From the NCBI GenBank assembly GCA_028711445.1, contig JAQTSD010000013.1, positions 1 through 36,658 of the forward strand: a stretch of DNA of 36,658 nt. Direction: 5' to 3'. The notes beneath the pieces are model-generated. The model was not told the DNA's origin. It did no database searches and saw nothing but the letters and a program-made list of their open reading frames with translations. The position numbers were made by a program, and so were the translations under genes. The DNA is from Candidatus Peribacteraceae bacterium (GTDB lineage Bacteria > Patescibacteriota > Gracilibacteria > Peribacterales > Peribacteraceae). Positions 30,271 through 36,658 of the stretch are shown one piece after another; positions within the stretch are counted from its first letter, which is position 1; the number at the start of each line of letters is the position of its first letter.

Positions 30271-31746
30271 ATGAATCATAGACGCACTGTCTTCATGGGT
30301 GGAGCAGGAGGTTTGGGGAAAACTAGCTTTGGCAAGGCATTAGAAGATGCAAACCCAGGCAGAGTAAAACTCCTCAACTGTACTGAAGAAGCGATGAGAT
30401 CCCTTAATGTTGAGAACCGAAGTGATCTCCATCGGTTTTCCTATGAGGAAAAACTCACAGCAGTTAATGAAGGAATTGAAAGAGCCATGCGAAATATATC
30501 CGACGAAATCCGGTTACTGCTCCTAGATGGCCACTATGCAGTTGAGACTGAACCAAGGAAATTCGAACCTGGTTGCTACCCCATTGCTCTTCAGGACAAA
30601 ATTGATACTGCCCTTCACCTCACAACTACTCCCGACGCTCTCTTGAGCGTGCGACAATTGGATCAACATCGAAAACGAGGATTGAGTCGCGATCAGATCC
30701 AAGATGAGCTTGATCATAATGAAACTGAAGCAAAGACCCTTGAGCAAACGAAAGGAATTCCCCTTCGCTCCATTCCTATTGCATTACAACAATTGAACAC
30801 TCGATGGGATATGTCTGCTGTTTTCTCAACCTTGCAGGAACTCGTGCCAGAACTTCAGGGATCTGACGCATTCAATGGCAAGTCAACATCCATGACCGAT
30901 CGGCCATATCCTGTCATCAGAGCAGATAACATCGACCGTCTTGTTGTAGAAGGTGCGGAATACATTCTTAGAAACGGCAGACCAATCCAATCCCGAGTAG
31001 GTGATGCCATTCAGGCATACAACGTGACCTATCACTTTGATGGCTCTAGAGACAGGGTACACGTTCTTCGCGCTCCACAGGCCATTACATATCTCTGTCG
31101 AGAATTTGTGGAATACTTCAAAGGAACACTTGAGGCAAAGGAGATGGGAAAAGCATCTTCGTTCTGGCTCCATTTGACTGACGAGAATGGTAGAATCAAC
31201 TCCAATTGCGGTTATTGCACATTCAAGCAACCAATTCCGGAATCATCTGGAGGGAATAACCAATTTGAGTGGGTGATCGCACAACTTCGCAAAAACCCCG
31301 ATTCAAGAAAAGCGATCATTAATTTCAATAATGCGGAGCACAAGACTCCTACGAGGGATTTTCCTTGTGTTGTCTCTGCGCAATTCTTTATCGAACAGGA
31401 CACACTCAATTGTTTTGTGTCGTCCCGAAGTACCGATGTTCTTTTTGGTCTTCCTTACGACGTAGGTTATTTTTCATTTCTCAATGAATTACTACTTGCT
31501 CGACTGCGAGAACATTATCCAAAGCTTCAGCTTGGCTCTACTAGCATGCATAGCACCTTCACACAGGTATACGATCTCAACAGACAGAAAGTGATGGCCC
31601 TCCTTACAGATGTTCGCAGATATCACAAAAAGAGGACCCCCTTAATCATGCCTGCGGTGGAATCGGGCACGTACGATGACATTATGAATGGAACACAGAA
31701 GACTGAAGTTGCTAGATGGATACACGAATATGCCTATGGCTCATGA
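30271..31746 (+). CDS. P-loop kinase fused to a thymidylate-synthase-fold dCMP hydroxymethylase-like enzyme
   Basis: The protein has 491 residues from ATG 30271. The N-terminal domain (about 1-200) is a P-loop NTPase with Walker A GGAGGLGKTS (10-19) and a nucleotide-kinase-like layout (LLLLDGHYAVE as a Walker B-like strand). The C-terminal domain (about 215-491) follows thymidylate synthase: FEWVIAQLRKNPDSRKAIIN, catalytic C366 in DFPCVVSAQFF, phosphate-binding SSRSTDVLFGLPYDVGYF, and VYDLN. Where ThyA has Asn in its GxPFN motif this protein has D397. That Asn-to-Asp change marks phage dCMP hydroxymethylases and related CMP enzymes, which act on (d)CMP. The fusion suggests making and phosphorylating a modified dCMP. 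The gene is AT-richer than its surroundings, lies right behind ssrA and is probably horizontally acquired. Confidence 0.8.
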   Translation: MNHRRTVFMGGAGGLGKTSFGKALEDANPGRVKLLNCTEEAMRSLNVENRSDLHRFSYEEKLTAVNEGIERAMRNISDEIRLLLLDGHYAVETEPRKFEPGCYPIALQDKIDTALHLTTTPDALLSVRQLDQHRKRGLSRDQIQDELDHNETEAKTLEQTKGIPLRSIPIALQQLNTRWDMSAVFSTLQELVPELQGSDAFNGKSTSMTDRPYPVIRADNIDRLVVEGAEYILRNGRPIQSRVGDAIQAYNVTYHFDGSRDRVHVLRAPQAITYLCREFVEYFKGTLEAKEMGKASSFWLHLTDENGRINSNCGYCTFKQPIPESSGGNNQFEWVIAQLRKNPDSRKAIINFNNAEHKTPTRDFPCVVSAQFFIEQDTLNCFVSSRSTDVLFGLPYDVGYFSFLNELLLARLREHYPKLQLGSTSMHSTFTQVYDLNRQKVMALLTDVRRYHKKRTPLIMPAVESGTYDDIMNGTQKTEVARWIHEYAYGS

Positions 31747-31805
31747 TCATCCAAAATGCTCTCAGTGTGTTATCCGCTCCGCCCAACTCATAATCAGTTG
31801 ATTAA

Positions 31806-31841
31806 GTTGGTTCCACTCCAATCGAATCCTTTCCACCATTC
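31806..31841. repeat. Direct repeat R1 flanking the Fic gene (tRNA-3'-end-like)
   Basis: The segment shares the exact 14-mer TCGAATCCTTTCCA (31822-31835) and about 29 of 36 positions with 33122-33157. It ends in CCACCA, like a tRNA 3' end, but no cloverleaf is present. Confidence 0.55.
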
Positions 31842-31851
31842 GAATTATCTT

Positions 31852-32985
31852 TCAACGTTCAAAGAAAATATTGAGGTAGGTGCGGTATACATAGGAACGG
31901 TCATAGGTTTCTCTTTCATCTCTTGGTTCCAATATTTTCAGTTTTATGAATCTATCAATTAATTTTTGTGCGCCAGCTCTTGTAAACTGAGTCCACACCA
32001 TAATGATACGAGTTGATATGATTGGCTGAGCATAGAGTTTTCTCATGACAGCAACACCGCTTTCGGATTCGCGTTTGGCCAAGGCTTGAATTTTTCCCAT
32101 GTCTTCCTCTCTCAATTTTGTAATTTCTTTACAGATTCTTATAGAGTCATTTGCCGTATCTATTACTGCGTCAAGAAAAAATTCCAACCAAGCCGAAGGT
32201 TTTCCTTCATGGTAATCTTGCAGTGCCTGATAATAAGCTCTTTGGTGTTTCCTAAAATACGAAGAGAAAAATAATACTGGTCTTTCAAGAAGATTCCTCT
32301 GGCAAAGAAGCATGCTGATTAATAGTCTCCCAGTGCGTCCATTCCCATCGAGAAAAGGGTGGATAGTCTCAAACTGAGCATGCATTAATCCCGCGTGAAT
32401 CAGAGGGGGGGCCGATCTTTCGTCATGTAAAAACTTCTCAAAATCGTCCAAAGATCGCTGCATTTCGTTTACGGGTGGAGGAACAAATGATGCATTACTG
32501 GGCATTGTTCCTCCAATGTAGTTTTGAGACTTTCGAAATTCTCCTGGGTCTGCGAAATGTGTTGAACGTGCGCCAGTCATTAACTGCGCATGCAGTTCCC
32601 GAATCAATCTCAACGAGAAAGGGAAATTTTTTAAACGATCGGCGCCATAATGCAATGCTTTAATATAGAACAAAATGTCGTCGGCATCAGTGTGAGCAAC
32701 GGCGATACCCGCGTCTTTCTCCAGTGCATCCACCATCGTTGCTCTTGTGCCTTCAATTTGAGCAGAAGAAGTTGCATCTTTTGTTACGAACATTGAAAGG
32801 AAAAAATCTACATCCGGAAGAGTGTGAGTGATTCCATCAAGCTTACCGACCAAATGGCCCGCTTCAGCTGCTTTGATAAGTAGATTAGTAGACAAATCAA
32901 GAATCCCTTTAGGCGGAAAAGGATTTGGGATAAATGCCAGAAATCCCTCTGCTTGCCGAACATTTTTACCAATTTCTATTAACAT
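31852..32985 (-). CDS. Fic-family protein (AMP-transferase type) with N-terminal inhibitory motif
   Basis: The protein has 377 residues. The Fic motif is complete: HPFLDGNGRTGR starting at H209, preceded by HAQFETI. The inhibitory helix motif S-x3-E-G is at S74-E78-G79 (TSSAQIEGTRAT), which places it among class II Fic proteins that restrain themselves. A Fic_N-like segment (about 20-60) precedes it. The C-terminal part (about 300-377) looks like a winged helix (IISTRIIMVWTQFTRAGAQK). Most such proteins transfer AMP from ATP to a protein hydroxyl; the target is unknown. The gene is AT-rich and flanked by imperfect direct repeats, so it may be a mobile cassette. A CTTAG-CAA-CTAAG palindrome just before ATG 32985 may be an operator. 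Confidence 0.92.
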   Translation of the reverse strand: MLIEIGKNVRQAEGFLAFIPNPFPPKGILDLSTNLLIKAAEAGHLVGKLDGITHTLPDVDFFLSMFVTKDATSSAQIEGTRATMVDALEKDAGIAVAHTDADDILFYIKALHYGADRLKNFPFSLRLIRELHAQLMTGARSTHFADPGEFRKSQNYIGGTMPSNASFVPPPVNEMQRSLDDFEKFLHDERSAPPLIHAGLMHAQFETIHPFLDGNGRTGRLLISMLLCQRNLLERPVLFFSSYFRKHQRAYYQALQDYHEGKPSAWLEFFLDAVIDTANDSIRICKEITKLREEDMGKIQALAKRESESGVAVMRKLYAQPIISTRIIMVWTQFTRAGAQKLIDRFIKLKILEPRDERETYDRSYVYRTYLNIFFER

Positions 32986-33001
32986 ACTTAGTTGCTAAGA
33001 T
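32986..33001. promoter_or_regulatory. Possible operator palindrome at the fic start
   Basis: CTTAG-TTG-CTAAG lies within a few bases upstream of the fic start codon, between the promoter and the gene. This is where autoregulation by the winged-helix part could act. Confidence 0.35.
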
Positions 33002-33020
33002 GGATAGAGATATATACTAT

Positions 33021-33047
33021 ATTATAGTTTAGTTTATATCATGTCAA
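33021..33047 (-). promoter_or_regulatory. Promoter of the Fic gene
   Basis: On the minus strand TTGACA (33047-33042) and TATAAT (33026-33021) are 15 bp apart; a TAATAT two bases further gives 17. The leader would be about 30 nt with no Shine-Dalgarno. Confidence 0.5.
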
Positions 33048-33121
33048 TACATGATTACTAAAATTTCAATTGAGATACTATCCAGATAAACACATGGCAA
33101 AATCTATAATTTTCATATGGA

Positions 33122-33157
33122 GCTGATTCCACCCATTTCGAATCCTTTCCATCACAT
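33122..33157. repeat. Direct repeat R2 flanking the Fic gene
   Basis: Partner of 31806-31841, in the same orientation, sharing TCGAATCCTTTCCA (33138-33151). The two repeats bracket the Fic gene and its promoter, a unit of about 1.3 kb. Confidence 0.55.
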
Positions 33158-33185
33158 CGGTTACACACACATCTAGTTTCCCCGA

Positions 33186-33662
33186 TCATTTATCATCATC
33201 AATTGCCACAAAGATTCTCCTAAACGATTCGACCAGCATCGTTGCGATTCCGAGCGACATGAGCAGCTGTGCGCCAATAAATAACCAATTTCCAACTGTC
33301 GAATACCAATATTGTTGTTTTTGGCTTCCGATCATCATGCTGCCATAGCCAACAATAATGAAAAAACCGGCCCAAATGAATAGCAGAGCGAGTACCGGCA
33401 ATGATTTCCTCTGTCCTGAAGTGAGCATTGTGGGTTTCATGTTGAACAACAATGCAGCCAACACAAAATTAAATCCGATGACCTGCCAGATGAAATCGAG
33501 CGCCTCCTTATCGCCAAGCTGACCATAAACGACGAACATCTTCAAAAGCCCAACCCATGTAATGGCAGCAAAAAGAAAAACAAAGAATATCCAATTGAAA
33601 ATCCCATAGATTTCCCCTCCCACCTGTATCCCTCTCCTCCATTTGAATGGTGATCTCACCAT
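33186..33662 (-). CDS. Four-helix membrane protein, unknown function
   Basis: The protein has 158 residues with four membrane helices: FNWIFFVFLFAAITWVGLL, IWQVIGFNFVLAALLF, LPVLALLFIWAGFFIIVGY and TVGNWLFIGAQLLMSLGIA. The N-terminus is basic (MVRSPFKWRRG), predicting a cytosolic N-terminus, and the C-terminus is acidic (IDDDK). I do not recognise the family. It is AT-richer than the flanking genes and lies at the right side of the putative acquired block. ATG 33662 is supported by an extended -10 ending 8 nt upstream. Confidence 0.7.
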   Translation of the reverse strand: MVRSPFKWRRGIQVGGEIYGIFNWIFFVFLFAAITWVGLLKMFVVYGQLGDKEALDFIWQVIGFNFVLAALLFNMKPTMLTSGQRKSLPVLALLFIWAGFFIIVGYGSMMIGSQKQQYWYSTVGNWLFIGAQLLMSLGIATMLVESFRRIFVAIDDDK

Positions 33663-33670
33663 GTGAACAC

Positions 33671-33679
33671 CCTATACCA
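33671..33679 (-). promoter_or_regulatory. Extended -10 for leaderless gene 33186-33662
   Basis: On the minus strand TGG-TATAGG ends 8 nt before ATG 33662. Confidence 0.45.
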
Positions 33680-33815
33680 ATCATTTTATGATTGCGAGAT
33701 CGTCGGGGGTTCTCCATCCGCGCCCATCACCAAAGAAAATTGATCATTTGCTCTGTTTCTGATAAATTTTTCAAAAGAACGCATGGAACTTTCTAATTCT
33801 TTCGATATAACCATC

Positions 33816-34268
33816 ATGAAAAAATGGTCAACGATTCTCGGCGCGGGCTTGATCTTCACTTTGGCCGGATGCCAGAGCACTCCCACGAATGTGACTGGCG
33901 ATCAGCCGAATGCGCAGATGGCCAATCCCGCTTCCGTGAACTGCGTCGAAAAGGGCGGCACGCTGGAAATCCGCACAAATAAGAACGGCGAGTACGGGGT
34001 GTGCCTCTTCGAAGATAACCGGCAGTGCGAAGAGTGGGCGCTTCTGCGCGGCAATTGTCCGGTCGGCGGAGTGAAAGTCACCGGATACGAGAATGACGCG
34101 GAGATCTTCTGCGCCATCACCGGCGGACAGGTGGAGGGAGTCGGAACGGCAACCCCGATGTGCAAGCGCGTCGACGGCACGCTCTGCAACGCGCAGGCGA
34201 ACCTCGATGGCGACTGCCCGGATCCCTCTGATCCGAATCCGGACGCGGGAAATACGGAAGCTCCGTAA
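33816..34268 (+). CDS. DUF333 lipoprotein
   Basis: The protein has 150 residues from ATG 33816 (MKKWSTILG). The signal peptide ends in the lipobox LAGC, so Cys18 should be lipidated and the protein anchored to the membrane. The module ANPASVNCVEKGGTLEIR ... GYGVCLF-type ... CEEWALLRGNCP is the DUF333 pattern (COG3042, often labelled putative hemolysin without proof). The second half, FCAITGGQVEG ... MCKRVDGTLCNAQANLDGDCP, looks like a diverged repeat of the same module. The tail is Asp/Pro-rich and disordered. An in-frame ATG at 33783 would bury the signal peptide and is rejected. GC content returns to the window's normal level here. Confidence 0.85.
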   Translation: MKKWSTILGAGLIFTLAGCQSTPTNVTGDQPNAQMANPASVNCVEKGGTLEIRTNKNGEYGVCLFEDNRQCEEWALLRGNCPVGGVKVTGYENDAEIFCAITGGQVEGVGTATPMCKRVDGTLCNAQANLDGDCPDPSDPNPDAGNTEAP

Positions 34269-34317
34269 GATGATTTTCGGAGATGGGAAAAGCAGTTTCT
34301 TCGTGTAACCCACAAGA

Positions 34318-34356
34318 AAAGAACCCAGCGCCAATGTCGAGATTGCTGGGTTCTTT
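34318..34356. terminator. Bidirectional terminator-like hairpin
   Basis: A perfect 12-bp stem, AAAGAACCCAGC with GCTGGGTTCTTT, encloses a 15-nt loop between two convergent genes. A-rich and T-rich flanks on both sides let it work in either direction, although the T runs are short. Confidence 0.6.
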
Positions 34357-34433
34357 GGAGTCTTTCGCGTGCAGCGTGAGTCCATGCATGGACAACTCAC
34401 GCTTCATTCCACGATTGACGATCGATCTGACGA

Positions 34434-35726
34434 TCAGACGGCATTCTGCAGCCGCGGCATGTCGTTTCCCCACACGTCCGGACCGAAGTACCGAAGGAGA
34501 GTGAGAGGAACGAGGCCGGTGTTGCGGATCTTGAGGCCGCTGGTGGCCGTCACGTACGGAATGAAACACTCATCCCGCGGGACGTCGTAGATATCCCGCA
34601 GGATGTACGGGGCCTGCACCTCGTACTTGCCGATGACTCCGGAACCTGCGAGCACTTGCATGCCGCTGGCACCCGGATCACGGAGCGTCGTCTCCGCGCC
34701 GGGGGCGATATCGAGCCGCTTGGCGCTGAAGAGCTCCTTCTCCTCGCCGCCTTTCTGGAACGTGCCGTACACGACCCATACGTCCGTCACGCCGACCCCG
34801 CTGCGCGATTCGTCGTAGATCGGCAGGATCTGGTTGCCCGACTGGTCGGCCAGGTTGCCGATCCAATCGATCATCTCGACCATGTGATCGACATCCTGGT
34901 CCCTGCTGATCTGCTGCGGAACGTCCTTGAACAGCAACACACTGCGATCCAGCCAGCCGTCTTCCGTCTTCCCTTGAAACATGTTGAAGACGTCGCTGCG
35001 CCACTGCGGCTCGTAGGTGCAGAGCGCGGCCGGGGCGTGCAGCCGACGGGCGGGCATGCGCCAGCCCGTTCCGACCTTCATCGCGTACTTCATCGTGAGG
35101 AACCGGATGTCGTGACCGCGTGTCCCCCAGTGCAGGAGGCAATTGCGAAGCTGCTCCCTGGTCGTACCCGGACGCAGTCCGATCATCGTGCCGTCGTCGG
35201 CCGACCGGTGCATGTTGTACTCGGGCGGCCAATAGTACGATTCGGGCTTGCCGGGCAGTCCGACGAGTGCGGCCTGCGCGTCATCTCCGTGCATGTGGTG
35301 CGGGAGGGGCTGCCGGTTGTTGAAGTACTTGCTATACACGGGCCAGTGCCTGTACTTCCCGTACATCGTCCCGCCGACCAGCACGTTCCCGCGCTCCTCC
35401 ACGGCAGCCGCAAGCGTGAACCGCGACATGCCCGAGGTGCTGAACATCCAGCTCAACCCCTCGTTCGGGACACGGAACGTATTCTTGGCGCCGATAGTGC
35501 TCGCAAACCACCGTTCGTCGACCTCTTTGCGGGGTCCGAACGGCATGTACTGGTGCGGATGCAGCCGCAAGTCCATGCCTGCCTGGCAGAACTCACGGTG
35601 CACCCATGCCGGACCCAAGGGCAAGACGCCGCCGAACGCGTCCAGCAATGCATCGACCTGCCTGCCGACATGGGTTGCCTGCATGCGAATGTTTTCCCAT
35701 CGTGCGGGAAAGCGAATGCGTGACAT
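34434..35726 (-). CDS. Cupin-fold protein, phosphomannose-isomerase-like
   Basis: The protein has 430 residues. GGGAGGA about 7 nt before ATG 35726 fixes the start; an open frame upstream is noncoding. Two cupin-like halves are visible: PLPHHMHGDDAQAALVGLPG then YYWPPEYN, resembling the metal-binding His cluster of type I mannose-6-phosphate isomerases, and GTGWRMPARRLHAPAALCTY then EPQW, the typical second cupin motif. The last 120 residues (GASGMQVLAGSGVIG, GLVPLTLLRYFGPD) look like another beta-barrel. A sugar-phosphate isomerase or cupin dioxygenase role is possible; I am sure only of the fold class. It is a GC-rich single gene with one of the few clear ribosome sites in the window. Confidence 0.65.
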   Translation of the reverse strand: MSRIRFPARWENIRMQATHVGRQVDALLDAFGGVLPLGPAWVHREFCQAGMDLRLHPHQYMPFGPRKEVDERWFASTIGAKNTFRVPNEGLSWMFSTSGMSRFTLAAAVEERGNVLVGGTMYGKYRHWPVYSKYFNNRQPLPHHMHGDDAQAALVGLPGKPESYYWPPEYNMHRSADDGTMIGLRPGTTREQLRNCLLHWGTRGHDIRFLTMKYAMKVGTGWRMPARRLHAPAALCTYEPQWRSDVFNMFQGKTEDGWLDRSVLLFKDVPQQISRDQDVDHMVEMIDWIGNLADQSGNQILPIYDESRSGVGVTDVWVVYGTFQKGGEEKELFSAKRLDIAPGAETTLRDPGASGMQVLAGSGVIGKYEVQAPYILRDIYDVPRDECFIPYVTATSGLKIRNTGLVPLTLLRYFGPDVWGNDMPRLQNAV

Positions 35727-35999
35727 GGAACATCCTCCCAAATTCTTGAGTTCGAACAAGAGTCGCTCCCCCGCACGCGCGGGGGACAGCGTTCCGACAT
35801 TGGCGGAGTAGATACTCTTTAGTAATACCCACACCGCCAATGTCGAAATACATTCGTCAATCGTGCTGTGAAAGACCGATCCTATTCAGCGAGATTTGCC
35901 AAATAGGAAGGGATATTCTTCATTCTTATGGCCGATGTGTAAAGCGTATAGGGGACAGTTTTTCCTCCGGCGACACGGCAATTTCTTACCGAAAGTGAT

Positions 36000-36658
36000 T
36001 TACCTCTCCGATTCCAGGAGCGCCGCCGCGTTCGTCCCGCCAAACCCTTTGGCATCCGCGATCACGAGGTCATGCTCCGCATCGAATGGCGCGTGGCGAC
36101 GGCACAGAACCGAATCCGCCACGGCATTGAGTGCTGCAGGATCGATCACAATCCCCTCCTTCCCCAAGATTTCCGGATCCGCGACACGAAGCTTCGGATC
36201 CACTGCGCGCATCGAAGGGAAACCCGGGATGACGCCATGGCGCATCCCTTCGATCGCCGCGGAGACGTTCGCCGCGAATGCCGCGCCGAGCGTGTGCCCG
36301 TCGCGCTCCTTCGTCCCCGTGACGATATATCGCCCATCACGCGCAATATCCCCGAGTACTTTCGCAGCCGCGTAGATTTCGTTGATGCCTCCCGCCTGCG
36401 TCCCCGTCCCATGGAGGAAATGTACGAGTTTGCCGGAGAGATGCTTAAGATCGATACCGGATTTGGCGAAGAGTCTCTCGAGGAGCGCCGCTTGCCCCGT
36501 GATCGTTCCGTCCGCGAGACTCTTGCCGTACTGCTCCGACTGGCAGGTGTTGGCGGCGACGCCGAGCACGCGAGCGAGCGATTCGAGCTTAAGGAGATCG
36601 GCGATCTTCCGGCGCATCATCACGATGAGCACGGCGGCATCCCCCGGGACGAAACCGT
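36000..36658 (-). CDS. Beta-ketoacyl synthase, C-terminal part (5' end beyond window)
   Basis: The frame is open through the right window edge, so the N-terminal half with the active-site Cys is not seen. The visible 219 residues cover the end of the thiolase-like fold. GFVPGDAAVLIVM matches the G-VPGEGA strand of ketosynthases. HGTGTQAGGINEI holds the first catalytic His, KERDGHTLGAAFAANV the catalytic Lys and second His, and AKGFGGTNAAALLE the C-terminal Gly-rich loop. It could be FabF/FabB or a polyketide-type ketosynthase; neighbours beyond the edge would decide. Fatty-acid synthesis genes are uncommon in reduced CPR genomes, which makes it notable if the lineage guess is right. Confidence 0.85.
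   Translation of the reverse strand, partial: GFVPGDAAVLIVMMRRKIADLLKLESLARVLGVAANTCQSEQYGKSLADGTITGQAALLERLFAKSGIDLKHLSGKLVHFLHGTGTQAGGINEIYAAAKVLGDIARDGRYIVTGTKERDGHTLGAAFAANVSAAIEGMRHGVIPGFPSMRAVDPKLRVADPEILGKEGIVIDPAALNAVADSVLCRRHAPFDAEHDLVIADAKGFGGTNAAALLESER

Noticed and set aside
31806-31841. A tRNA gene ending in CCACCA
   Set aside because: Only a T-arm-like stretch is present; no acceptor, D or anticodon stem can be formed upstream.
34656-35723. 355-residue plus-strand open frame
   Set aside because: It is antisense to the cupin-like gene, which has recognisable motifs and a good ribosome site; long antisense frames are common at this GC content.
1-36658. CRISPR array, rRNA genes, integrase or transposase genes
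   Set aside because: No regularly spaced repeats, no rRNA sequence and no recombinase or transposase motifs were seen on either strand.
1-36658. Alternative genetic code with TGA read as Gly
   Set aside because: TGA ends several genes at natural positions (for example 2563 and the minus-strand gene ending at 18023), and no in-frame TGA interrupts a conserved gene.

Overview
The window (about 36.7 kb) looks like a chromosome segment of an uncultivated, small-genome bacterium. I infer a Patescibacteria/CPR-type lineage, perhaps near Peregrinibacteria. The hints are several secreted S-layer-homology (SLH) proteins with Ser-rich linkers, a type-2 isoleucyl-tRNA synthetase, many short unidentified genes, very few Shine-Dalgarno sites, and dispersed palindromic repeats. 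TGA is used as an ordinary stop, so the recoded Gracilibacteria/Absconditabacteria code does not apply. The taxonomy is inference only. Most of the window is GC-rich; about 30.2-33.8 kb is visibly AT-richer.

Layout: 0-2.1 kb holds a large secreted SLH protein running off the left edge. Next come tRNA-Arg(TCG), two overlapping membrane-protein genes and an ArsP/DUF318 permease (2.1-4.4 kb). An unidentified anchored helical protein follows. The riboflavin genes ribBA, ribH and ribE are split by a GT-C-like membrane protein and a second SLH protein (5.8-11.4 kb). Then come uvrA behind a promoter-terminator leader, a Nudix hydrolase and a RelA/SpoT homologue fused to a drug/metabolite-transporter domain (15.3-18.0 kb). 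Two unknown genes and an M20 peptidase follow, then an ileS gene carrying a complete histidine-phosphatase domain inside the synthetase (21.2-25.0 kb). A holin-like membrane protein, small genes, a third SLH protein, an unknown protein and an MFS transporter lead to ssrA (tmRNA, 29.8-30.2 kb).

Immediately behind ssrA lies an AT-richer block that looks acquired. It holds a P-loop kinase fused to a thymidylate-synthase-fold enzyme with the Asn-to-Asp change typical of dCMP hydroxymethylases, a Fic protein flanked by imperfect direct repeats, and a small membrane protein. The right end returns to GC-rich sequence with a DUF333 lipoprotein, a cupin/phosphomannose-isomerase-like protein and a partial beta-ketoacyl synthase.

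The themes are cell-surface display (three SLH proteins, two small lipoproteins), flavin synthesis (three enzymes covering four activities; RibD is not in the window), stress and quality control (UvrA, tmRNA, the RSH fusion), and unusual domain fusions. Eight genes have a -10 box ending 6-8 nt before the start codon, which suggests widespread leaderless translation. Two repeat families recur: a roughly 200-bp structured element (two copies plus a fragment) and a short CTTCGAC...GCTCAG palindrome, one copy of which sits inside the Nudix coding sequence.
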